This document shows, in pieces, positions 22,439 through 31,163 of a stretch of 64,000 nucleotides of DNA (the stretch's first letter is position 1; the number at the start of each line of letters is the position of its first letter). Position numbers and translations under genes: made by a program. The notes under the pieces were generated by a model, which was not told the origin of the DNA, made no database searches, and saw nothing but the letters and a program-made list of their open reading frames with translations. This DNA is from Amycolatopsis iheyensis (lineage in GTDB: Bacteria > Actinomycetota > Actinomycetes > Mycobacteriales > Pseudonocardiaceae). The stretch spans positions 62,001-126,000 of the forward strand of contig NZ_JAMXQV010000002.1 of assembly GCF_024703995.1 (NCBI RefSeq), read 5' to 3'.

Positions 22439-25400
22439 GTGACCGACACGCTGCCCGTCGCGGGCACGCACGGCCCGCCACTGTCCTATCCGGACACCAC
22501 GGTCGCCGGACTGGTCCTGGCTCAGGCGCAGCGGACGCCGGACGCGCTCGCCGTGCGGCAGGGCGAGTGCCGGCTCACCTACGCCGAACTGCTCGCCGCC
22601 GCCGGGGGTGTCGCGGCTGCCCTGCGCGACCGCGGTGTCGGTCCCGGCACGCGGGTCGGCGTGTGCGGTCACCGGCGGCCCGCGCTCGTGGCCACCGTGC
22701 TCGGCGTCCTGCTCGCCGGTGGCTGCTACGTCCCGCTCGAGCCCGGCGGGCCCCGCGACCGGCTGGCCGGGATCGCCGCCGACGCCGGGGTTTCGCTGGT
22801 GATCGGTGACGCCGCCGTCGAGGAGTTCGGCGCCGCCGTGGGGATCGACGTCCCGCCGCCGGCCGCGCCGGGGCCGTGTCCGGCGTCGCCGGACGACATC
22901 GCCCACGTGCTCTACACCTCCGGGTCGACCGGCCGGCCGAAGGGCGTGCTGACCAGCCACCGCAACATCGTCGCGTTCGTCACCGGGTTCGCCGAGCGCC
23001 TCGGCGCCGGCCCCGGCAGCCGCGTGCTCGGCGTCTCCTCCCTGGCGTTCGACGCTTTCACGATGGACGTCTTCGTGCCGCTGGCCGTCGGCGGCTCGGT
23101 GCAGCTGGCCGGTGCCGCGGACCGGGCCGACCCCGAACGGCTGCGCCGGTTCGTCGTCGAGCACGACGTGAACTTCGGCTTCATCACCCCGGCCCTGCTG
23201 TCCCTTGTGGACCCCGCGGACGTGCCGGGCTGGCGGGTCGTGGCCTGTGGGGGCGAGCCGGTGCCCGCCGAGCTCGCCGCCCGCTGGCTGCCGGGCCGCC
23301 GGTTCTTCAACGTCTACGGCCCGACCGAGACCACCGTCGTCGTCCTCACCGGCGAGGTCACCGGCGTCCCGGCCGACCCGCTGCCGCTCGGCACGCCGAC
23401 ACCGAACCACCGCGCCCACGTCGTCGGCGACGACCTGCGGCCGGTCCCGCCCGGCGAGGTCGGCGAACTGCTCATCGGCGGGCCGGGGCTGGCCGAGGGG
23501 TACTTGGGCAGCCCCGGGCTGACCGCACGGAAGTTCGTCGACGACCCGTTCACCCCGGGGGAGCGGCTCTACCGCACCGGCGACCTGGCCCGGCTGCGCG
23601 CCGACGGCCGGCTCGAGTTCGCCGGCCGCGCCGACCGGCAGGTGAAGGTCCGCGGCCAGCGGATCGAGCTCGGCGAGGTCGAGACGGTCCTCGGCGCGCA
23701 CCCGGGGATCGACGCCGTCGCGGTCGAGGCCGTGCCCGGCCCGGGTGGCACGCGGCTCGTCGCGTTCCTGACCCCGGCGTCCGCACCGTCCGATGAGGAC
23801 ATCCGCAGCCACGCCGGGGCCCGGCTCACCGAGGCGATGCGCCCGGCGGTCCTCCGGCGCCTGGACGCGCTGCCCGTCAACCCGGTCACCGGCAAGATCG
23901 ACCGGCCGGCCCTGCGGGCGCTGGTCGAGGAGCAGCCCGAAGCGGACCTCGGGGACTCGCCGGTCGCCGCGGTGTGGCGCCAGGTCCTGGGACCGGGGGC
24001 CGGGCCCGACTTCCTGCTGGCCGGCGGGGATTCGATCACCGCGATGCGGCTGGTCGCGGCCTTGCGGAAAGACCTCGCCGCCGACGTCGCCGTCGAAGAC
24101 GTCCTCATCGGACGGACCTTGGACGGGCTGACCCGGCGGGTCGCCGCGGCCGCGCCGCTGACCGGACCGGGTCTGACGACCGGGCACGCGCCCGCGTTGT
24201 CCCCACCGCAGCGGCGGCTGTGGTTCCTCGACCAGCTCGCTCCCGACGCGGCGCCGTACAACATCGCCATGGCGTTCCGGCTGTCCGGCCCGCTCGACAT
24301 CGACGCGCTCCGCGCGGCATTGCGTGCGGTGGCCGAACGACACGACGTGCTGCGTTGGCGGATCCGGCCGGTCGACGGCGTCCCGGTCGCCGAGTGCCTG
24401 CCGCCGGGCGAGGTCGAGCTGCCGGTGGTCCCGGTGGCGGAGGCCGCCGTCCGGGACCGCCTGGCCGCCGACGCGGCGACACCGATCCGGCTCGACCTCG
24501 ATCCGCCGTGGCGCGTCCGGCTCTACGCGGTGGGACCCCAGGACCACGTGCTCGGGTTCACGCTGCACCACGCCGTGTTCGACGGCTGGTCGCAGGACCT
24601 GCTCTGCGCCGACCTCGCCGCGGCCTACCGGGGTGCGGCGCTACCGCCGCTGCCGGCGTCCTATGCGGACTACGCGGTGTGGCGTGCCGACCGCGACCGC
24701 CGCCGGGAAGCCGTCGACCTCGCGTGGTGGAGCGAGCACCTCGCCGGGGCACCGTCCACTCTGGACCTCCCACGCGATCGGCCCCGGCCGGCCGTGCAGA
24801 CCTATCGTGGCGCGACCCGCTTCCAGGCCTTCCCCGACGGTGTCGCGGAGGGCGTCGGAGAGCTGGCCACGCGCACCGGAACCACTCGCGCGGGTGTGGT
24901 CCTGGCCGCCTTCGGAGAACTGCTGCGCCGGCTCACCGGTGGCGACGACCACCTGGTCGCCACCGTCGTCGCCGACCGGCAGCTCGCCGAAACCCAGGAC
25001 GTCGCCGGCTTCTTCGTCGACATCGTCCCGGTCCGGTTGCGCGGCGCCGACACGGACTTCACCACGCTCGTCCGGCAGGGCGGCGCGGAACTGCTGGCCG
25101 CCACCGCCCACCCGGCCGCCCCGCTCGACCGGCTCGTCGACGCGCTCGGCGTCACCCGCGACCCCGCGCGGGCGCCGCTGGTGCAGGTGATGGTCAACGT
25201 CCTCAACTTCACCGAACCGCGGCTCGGCCTGCCGGAGGTGACCAGCACCTGGCGGCCGGTCGAGAAGCCCGGCTCGCCGTTCGACCTGACCGTGTACGTC
25301 CTCGAACGCGGCGTGGAGCTGCTCTACAACCCGGACCTGTTCGACGCGGCACGGATGTCCGCGCTGGCGGAGGACTTCACGACGCTCCTCGCCGCGCTGG

Positions 25401-25873
25401 TCGCCGAGCCGGCCGGACCCGCCGGAAGCCGGGTGCCCGAGGTGCCACGGCCGTCGGTCCGGGCATCCGCGCCAGGCGCGTCGGCCCGAGAGCGGCCCGT
25501 GCCCCAGGTCGCCGTGGACCCGGCAGCCCTGGCGGTGACCGAGGCGCTGATCGCGGCGGTGTGGCGGGAGGTGCTCGGGCTCGACGCGGTGCGCGTGACC
25601 GACAACTTCTTCGACGTCGGCGGGCATTCGCTCGCCCTGGCCAAGGTCCACGCCGAGGTGACCACCCGGCTCGGCCGCCGGATCCCGATGGTGGACCTGT
25701 TCAGCCACCCCACCGTCCGGGCCCTCGCCACCCACCTGCACGCGGGCGCCGCTCCCCACCCGGAGCTCGCCCGCGCCGCCGAGCGGGTCGCCGCCCGCCG
25801 GGGGCGCACCCCGTCCAGAAGACCCCGCCGCAGCGCCGGCACGACCGGCCACGAACAGGAGCGACCGCTGTGA
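22439..25873 (+). CDS. NRPS: A-PCP-C-PCP
   Basis: A 1144-aa synthetase. It has an A domain (~15-495; VLYTSGSTGRPKG, YGPTETTVV, YRTGDLA; code by eye DAMFAGVVV plus Lys, not recognised), PCP1 (Ser532 in AGGDSIT), a condensation domain (~585-1010) with intact HHAVFDG (His710), and a second PCP (Ser1064 in GGHSLAL) lacking its own A domain. PCP2 must be charged in trans, possibly by the A domain of the preceding protein. Without a starter C domain, A-PCP1 looks like a loading unit. The C-terminus is an Arg-rich tail. GTG 22439 has GGGGAG upstream, and the stop overlaps the PKS start (GTGA). Confidence 0.88.
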   Translation: MTDTLPVAGTHGPPLSYPDTTVAGLVLAQAQRTPDALAVRQGECRLTYAELLAAAGGVAAALRDRGVGPGTRVGVCGHRRPALVATVLGVLLAGGCYVPLEPGGPRDRLAGIAADAGVSLVIGDAAVEEFGAAVGIDVPPPAAPGPCPASPDDIAHVLYTSGSTGRPKGVLTSHRNIVAFVTGFAERLGAGPGSRVLGVSSLAFDAFTMDVFVPLAVGGSVQLAGAADRADPERLRRFVVEHDVNFGFITPALLSLVDPADVPGWRVVACGGEPVPAELAARWLPGRRFFNVYGPTETTVVVLTGEVTGVPADPLPLGTPTPNHRAHVVGDDLRPVPPGEVGELLIGGPGLAEGYLGSPGLTARKFVDDPFTPGERLYRTGDLARLRADGRLEFAGRADRQVKVRGQRIELGEVETVLGAHPGIDAVAVEAVPGPGGTRLVAFLTPASAPSDEDIRSHAGARLTEAMRPAVLRRLDALPVNPVTGKIDRPALRALVEEQPEADLGDSPVAAVWRQVLGPGAGPDFLLAGGDSITAMRLVAALRKDLAADVAVEDVLIGRTLDGLTRRVAAAAPLTGPGLTTGHAPALSPPQRRLWFLDQLAPDAAPYNIAMAFRLSGPLDIDALRAALRAVAERHDVLRWRIRPVDGVPVAECLPPGEVELPVVPVAEAAVRDRLAADAATPIRLDLDPPWRVRLYAVGPQDHVLGFTLHHAVFDGWSQDLLCADLAAAYRGAALPPLPASYADYAVWRADRDRRREAVDLAWWSEHLAGAPSTLDLPRDRPRPAVQTYRGATRFQAFPDGVAEGVGELATRTGTTRAGVVLAAFGELLRRLTGGDDHLVATVVADRQLAETQDVAGFFVDIVPVRLRGADTDFTTLVRQGGAELLAATAHPAAPLDRLVDALGVTRDPARAPLVQVMVNVLNFTEPRLGLPEVTSTWRPVEKPGSPFDLTVYVLERGVELLYNPDLFDAARMSALAEDFTTLLAALVAEPAGPAGSRVPEVPRPSVRASAPGASARERPVPQVAVDPAALAVTEALIAAVWREVLGLDAVRVTDNFFDVGGHSLALAKVHAEVTTRLGRRIPMVDLFSHPTVRALATHLHAGAAPHPELARAAERVAARRGRTPSRRPRRSAGTTGHEQERPL

Positions 25874-28800
25874 CCCACGAACCCGAACCCGGCGCCGAGC
25901 CGATCGCCATCGTCGGGATGGCCGCCCGCGTCCCGGGCGCGAGCGACCTCCGGCAGTTCTGGCGCAACCTCGTCGACGGCGTCGAGTCCATCAAGCCGGC
26001 CACCCGCGAGGAGCTGCTGGCCCGCGGGGCCGAACCGGCCACTTTGGACGATCCCAGCTGGGTCAACGCGACCACGGTGGTCGACGGCTTCGACGAGTTC
26101 GACGCCGAGCTGTTCGGCATGACCAGCCGCGAAGCCGAGATCACCGACCCGCAGCACCGGGTGTTCCTCGAGGCGTGCCACCAGGCGCTGACCGACGGCG
26201 GCTACGACCCCGCCCGCTACGGCGGCGCGATCGGCGTCTACGGCGGCAGCGGACGCACCGGCTACCTGGTCGAAAACCTGCTGCGCAACGCGCGTGTGAT
26301 GGCGTCGCAGCACGGCGGCATCGGGATGTCGACCGGCAACCAGCCCAGCTACCTGACGACGTCGGTGTCCTACAAGCTCAACCTGCGTGGGCCGAGCCTC
26401 ACCCTGCACACGGCGTGCTCGACGTCGCTGGTCGCGATCCACCTGGCCTGCGAGGCGCTGCGCAACGGCGAATGCGACATGGCGCTGGCCGGCGGCGTGA
26501 ACCTGGAGATGCCGCACGGCATCGGCTACATGGGCGTCGAGGGCTTCACCTCGCCGGACGGGCACGTGCGTGCGTTCGACGCGGGCGCCAACGGCACGGT
26601 GTGGAGCAGCGGTGTCGGCGTCGTGCTGGTCAAACGGCTCGCGCAGGCGCTGGCGGACGGCGACCACATCCGCGCGGTCGTGCTCGGCAACGCGATCAAC
26701 AACGACGGCGCCACCAAGGTCGGGTTCTCCGCGCCGAGCGTCGCCGGGCAGACCGAGGCGATCGCGCAGGCCGTCGGCATGGCCGGGGTCGACCCGCGCA
26801 CCATCGGGTACGTCGAGGCGCACGGCACCGGCACCGCGCTCGGCGACCCGATCGAGATCACCTCACTGTCCACTGTGTACGGCCACGGCGTGCCCGAGAC
26901 CGGCTGGTGCGCGATCGGCTCGGTGAAGTCGAACATCGGCCACCTGTCCCAGGCCGCGGGTGTGGTCGCGTTGATCAAGACCGTGCTGGCGATGGAGCAC
27001 GGGCTCATCCCGCCGACCATCAACTACGCCGAACCCAACCCGGGCATCGACTTCCCGAACAGCCCGTTCCACCCGGCGACGACGGTGACGAAGTGGGAGG
27101 CCGCGGCCACCCCGCGCCGCGCGGGGGTCAGCTCGTTCGGTGTCGGCGGCACCAACGCCCACGTCGTGCTGGAGGAGGCGCCGGCCCCGCACCGGACGCG
27201 GCAGCCGCGTCCGGCGCACCTGCTGCGCGTCTCGGCGAAGAGCGCGGACGCGCTGTCCGTCGCGGTCGACCGGCTCGCCGACCGGCTGGCCGGGGACGTC
27301 GACCTCGACCTGGCCGACGTCGCGCACACCCTCGCGGCCGGGCGCACGGAGTACCAGCACCGCGCGGCGGTCGTCGTCCGGGATGCGGAAGACGCGGTCG
27401 ACGGTCTGCGTGACGCTCGCCGCCTGCTCACGGCGCAGGCCGACGAGCTCAAGGTGGCGTTCCTGTTCTCCGGACAGGGTTCGCAGTACGCCGGGATGGG
27501 CGCGGAGCTCTACCGCAGTGAACCGGTGTTCGCCGCGGCCGTCGACGAGTGCTGCGCACTCGCCGGCGTCGAGGGCCTCAAGGAGCTGATCTTCGACCGC
27601 GGTGGCGACGCGAAACTGCGCGAGACCCGCTTCACCCAGCCCGCGCTGTTCGTCGTCGAGTACGCGCTGGCCATGCTGTGGCGCAGCTGGGGGGTGCGGC
27701 CGGGCGCGATGCTCGGCCACTCGGTCGGGGAGTACGTCGCCGCGACGGTGGCCGGGGTGTTCACCCTGGCCGACGCGCTGCGGCTGGTCGTCCGGCGGGG
27801 TGAGCTGATGCAGTCGGTGCCCGCCGGCGCGATGCTCGCGGTCCAGCTCGACGAGGAGTCCGTCACCCGGCGGCTGCCCGAGGGACTCTCGATCGCCGGG
27901 GTCAACGGGCCGGGGACGTGCGTCGTCGCCGGACCGTCCGATGTGGTGGCGGACTTCGCGGCGTTGCTGAAGGCCAGCGACGTCCAGTGCCGGGAACTCG
28001 TGACCTCGCACGCGTTCCACTCGCCGATGATGGACCCGATCCTGGCCGGGTTCACCGAGGCCGTCGCCGCGGTGCCGCGTTCGGCGCCGAAGCTGCCGTT
28101 CCTGTCCGACCTGACCGGCGAGTGGATCACCGACGCGCAGGCCACCGACCCGGCGTACTGGGCCGCGCACCTGCGCCAGGCCGTGCGGTTCGGCGACTGC
28201 GTGCGGACCCTGTTCGCCGGTGGTGACCGCTGGGCGCTCGTCGAGTGCGGGCCGGGCCACCAGCTGGCCGGGCTGGCCCGCGGCCAGGTGCCGAAGGGCT
28301 CACCCGCGCCGCAGCCGAGCCTGCCGGGTCGCACCGAGCGCGACGGTGACGTCGAAACGCTCTTCGCGGCCGCCGGTCTGCTGTGGACACACGGCGTGTC
28401 CGTCGACTTCATGACGTCCGGGCACCGCGTGCCGCTGCCGGGTTACCCCTACGCCCGCAAGCGGTACTGGATCGACCCCGATCCGGCGGGCACGGTGACC
28501 GAGCCGGCGCGGCCGAGCGGGCCGCTGCCCCTCGACGAATGGTTCGCGGTGCCGTCGTGGCGCCAGGCCGGGCCCGAGCTGAGCCGGGAGCCGTTCGCCA
28601 CGTGCCTCGCCTTCGTCGACGACGACGTCGTGGCGGGCCTGCTGCGCGACGCCGGCGTGGCCGTCACCGAAGTGCGGCCCGGACCCGCGTTCGCCGTCAC
28701 CGCGACGGGGTTCACCCTCCGGCCCGGGGCACGCGAGGACTACGACGAGCTGGTCGCCGCCCTCGGGGAACGGCCGGAGCGGGTCGTCCACGCCTGGGCG

Positions 28801-31152
28801 CTCGGCGGGACCGAGACCGGGATGGCCGCCCAGGACCGCGGCTTCTTCAGCGTGCTCAACCTGGTCCAGGCCTGGGGCGAACCGGTGCGGATCGACGTGC
28901 TGAGCACCGGCACCGCCGACGTCACCGGCACCGACCTGACCCGGCCCGAGCACGCGACCCTCGCGGGCATCGCGCGGGTCGTCCCCCTCGAAGTCCCGGG
29001 CACGGTCGTGCGCTGGATCGACGTCGAAGCGGTGACCGAAGAAATCGTCGCCGAGCTGTTCGGCCCGGGCGAGGCCGAGGTGGCGCTGAGACGCGGCCGC
29101 CGCTGGGTCCTCGACCACACCCAGCTGAGCGTGCCGGAAGCGGCGTCGCCGGTGCTGCGCGAAGGCGGCCGGTACCTCATCACCGGGGGCACCGGTGGCA
29201 TCGGCATCACCCTCGCCGAGGACTTCGCGCTCCGCGTGCGGGCCAAGCTCCTCCTGCTGACCCGCTCCGGCCTGCCGCCCCGCGAGGAATGGGACGGCTA
29301 CGCCGGCGACGACCGGGTGGGCCGCGCGATCCGCGCGATCCGGCGGATGGAGGCGGCCGGCGCGGTGGTGCACGTGCTCGCCGCCGACGTCACCGACCCC
29401 GCCCGGCTGCGGGAGGTCCGGGAGCTGGCCGAGCGCGAGTTCGGCGGCCTCGACGGGATCGTGCACGCCGCCGGGCTGCCCGGCGGCGGGGTCGCCGAGG
29501 TCAAGGAGCGGGCGGCCGCCGAAGCCGTGCTCGCGCCGAAGATCGGCGGCACCCTGGCGCTGGCCGAGGCTTTCGCCGACCTGCCGATGGACTTCGTCGC
29601 GCTGTGCTCGTCGGTCACCGCGGTCTCCGGCGACTTCGGGCAGGTCGACTACTGCGCGGCCAACAACTTCCTCGACGCCTACGCCCGCGGTGACCACGGC
29701 TGGCAGGCGCGAGTCGTCTCGCACAACTGGGGTGGCTGGGACGAGGTCGGCATGGCCGCCGAGGTGGCGGCGCCGTCGGCGATCCGGTCCACGCGCACGC
29801 AGGTGGACGGGCCGGTCACGCACCCGGTGTTGACCACCCGCACCGCCGGTGACGTCCACGGCCTGGTCTCGGCCGCCGGGCACTGGCTGCTCGACGAGCA
29901 CCGGATCGCCGGCGTCCCGGTCGTGCCGGGCACCGGTCACCTGGAGACCGTGCGGGCCGCGGTCGAAGCGGCGCTGCCGAAGCCCGGCGACGGCCACGTC
30001 GTCGAGCTGCGGGACGTCGCGTTCCTGGAGCCGTTCTCGGTGCCCGAAGGCACGGTCGCCGAGTACCGCGTCGGCTTCGACGGCGACGGCTTCGCGGTGA
30101 CGAGCCGCGCGGCCGGGGTGACCAAGGTGCACGTCCGAGGCAGCGCGGGCTGGGTCCCGGCGCCGACGACGTCCACAGTGGACCTCGACGCGGTCCGGGA
30201 CCGCACGAGCGTGCTCGACGACGGCAACGCCTTCGGCACCGGCCGGACCAGCATGGTCACCTTCGGACCGCGCTGGGCGGCGTTGCGCACCCACCACGTC
30301 GGCACGCACGAGGAGCTGGCGTCGCTCGTCGCGCCGGTCTTCGACCCCGGCTGGGGGCTGCACCCGGCGCTGCTCGACGTCGCGACGGCGTTCGGCCGCG
30401 GCCGGGGGAGCGGCACCTACCTGCCGATGAGCTACGGCCGGGTGGTCGTGCACGACGCGCTCCCGGCGAGCTTCCACAGCCACCTCCGCTACCGCGACTC
30501 CGCGAGCGACCAGGTCATCGCCGCCGACCTGACGCTGTGCGCCGACGACGGCCGCGTGCTGGTCGAGATCGAGGACTTCGTGCTGCGCCAGGTCGACGAA
30601 GGCGCGGTCAGCGGCGGGCTCACCGCACCCGCGGCGAAGTCCACTGTGGACTCCGCCGGGATCCGGCCGGTCGACGGCGCCGAGGCGTTCCTGCGGGCCC
30701 TGACGCCCGGCCTGGGTGGCCAGGTGGTGATCAGCACCCGCCCGGTGCACGACCTGTTCGCCCGCCGGGTGACCGCCGAAGCACTGGAGGAGACCGAAGA
30801 GGTCGCCGAGGTGACCGCGCCGCAGGCGCAAGACGACTACGTCGCCCCGCGCACCGACCTGGAGGCGGAGATCGCCCGCCAGTGGGCCGAGGTGCTGGGC
30901 GTCGAACGCATCGGGATCCACGACGACTTCTTCGCCCTCGGCGGCAACTCCCTGGTCGCCATCCAGCTCATCGCCCAGGTCCGCAAGACCACCGGCGCCC
31001 GGCTGGCCATGAAGACGTTGTTCGAATCCTCCACGGTGGCCGCGCTGGTCGAGCGGATCGAGGAGCTGCGGACGGCGGCACTTTCACGTGAAAGTGCCGC
31101 TTCCGCCGCGGAAGAGCCCGCCGCCACCACCATTCCCAAGCTCGAGCGCTGA
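25870..31152 (+). CDS. Type I PKS module: KS-AT-KR-DH-carrier
   Basis: A 1760-aa PKS. KS is ~12-430 (Cys183 in HTACSTS; EAHGTGTALGD; SNIGHLSQAAG). AT is ~530-830 (SGQGSQYAGMG; Ser618 in GHSVGEY; HAFH at 714-717, predicting malonyl-CoA). KR is ~1095-1290 (TGGTGGIG; SSV...VDYCAANNF with Tyr). DH comes after the KR (~1325-1590; His1344 in HRIAGVPVVP; Asp1503 in HPALLD). The carrier is at ~1660-1735 (Ser1694 in GGNSLVA). All domains look active, giving an alpha,beta-unsaturated two-carbon extension. KR-before-DH is not the usual order. GTG 25870 overlaps the upstream stop by 4 bp. Confidence 0.9.
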   Translation: MTHEPEPGAEPIAIVGMAARVPGASDLRQFWRNLVDGVESIKPATREELLARGAEPATLDDPSWVNATTVVDGFDEFDAELFGMTSREAEITDPQHRVFLEACHQALTDGGYDPARYGGAIGVYGGSGRTGYLVENLLRNARVMASQHGGIGMSTGNQPSYLTTSVSYKLNLRGPSLTLHTACSTSLVAIHLACEALRNGECDMALAGGVNLEMPHGIGYMGVEGFTSPDGHVRAFDAGANGTVWSSGVGVVLVKRLAQALADGDHIRAVVLGNAINNDGATKVGFSAPSVAGQTEAIAQAVGMAGVDPRTIGYVEAHGTGTALGDPIEITSLSTVYGHGVPETGWCAIGSVKSNIGHLSQAAGVVALIKTVLAMEHGLIPPTINYAEPNPGIDFPNSPFHPATTVTKWEAAATPRRAGVSSFGVGGTNAHVVLEEAPAPHRTRQPRPAHLLRVSAKSADALSVAVDRLADRLAGDVDLDLADVAHTLAAGRTEYQHRAAVVVRDAEDAVDGLRDARRLLTAQADELKVAFLFSGQGSQYAGMGAELYRSEPVFAAAVDECCALAGVEGLKELIFDRGGDAKLRETRFTQPALFVVEYALAMLWRSWGVRPGAMLGHSVGEYVAATVAGVFTLADALRLVVRRGELMQSVPAGAMLAVQLDEESVTRRLPEGLSIAGVNGPGTCVVAGPSDVVADFAALLKASDVQCRELVTSHAFHSPMMDPILAGFTEAVAAVPRSAPKLPFLSDLTGEWITDAQATDPAYWAAHLRQAVRFGDCVRTLFAGGDRWALVECGPGHQLAGLARGQVPKGSPAPQPSLPGRTERDGDVETLFAAAGLLWTHGVSVDFMTSGHRVPLPGYPYARKRYWIDPDPAGTVTEPARPSGPLPLDEWFAVPSWRQAGPELSREPFATCLAFVDDDVVAGLLRDAGVAVTEVRPGPAFAVTATGFTLRPGAREDYDELVAALGERPERVVHAWALGGTETGMAAQDRGFFSVLNLVQAWGEPVRIDVLSTGTADVTGTDLTRPEHATLAGIARVVPLEVPGTVVRWIDVEAVTEEIVAELFGPGEAEVALRRGRRWVLDHTQLSVPEAASPVLREGGRYLITGGTGGIGITLAEDFALRVRAKLLLLTRSGLPPREEWDGYAGDDRVGRAIRAIRRMEAAGAVVHVLAADVTDPARLREVRELAEREFGGLDGIVHAAGLPGGGVAEVKERAAAEAVLAPKIGGTLALAEAFADLPMDFVALCSSVTAVSGDFGQVDYCAANNFLDAYARGDHGWQARVVSHNWGGWDEVGMAAEVAAPSAIRSTRTQVDGPVTHPVLTTRTAGDVHGLVSAAGHWLLDEHRIAGVPVVPGTGHLETVRAAVEAALPKPGDGHVVELRDVAFLEPFSVPEGTVAEYRVGFDGDGFAVTSRAAGVTKVHVRGSAGWVPAPTTSTVDLDAVRDRTSVLDDGNAFGTGRTSMVTFGPRWAALRTHHVGTHEELASLVAPVFDPGWGLHPALLDVATAFGRGRGSGTYLPMSYGRVVVHDALPASFHSHLRYRDSASDQVIAADLTLCADDGRVLVEIEDFVLRQVDEGAVSGGLTAPAAKSTVDSAGIRPVDGAEAFLRALTPGLGGQVVISTRPVHDLFARRVTAEALEETEEVAEVTAPQAQDDYVAPRTDLEAEIARQWAEVLGVERIGIHDDFFALGGNSLVAIQLIAQVRKTTGARLAMKTLFESSTVAALVERIEELRTAALSRESAASAAEEPAATTIPKLER

Positions 31153-31163
31153 AGCAGGAGATC

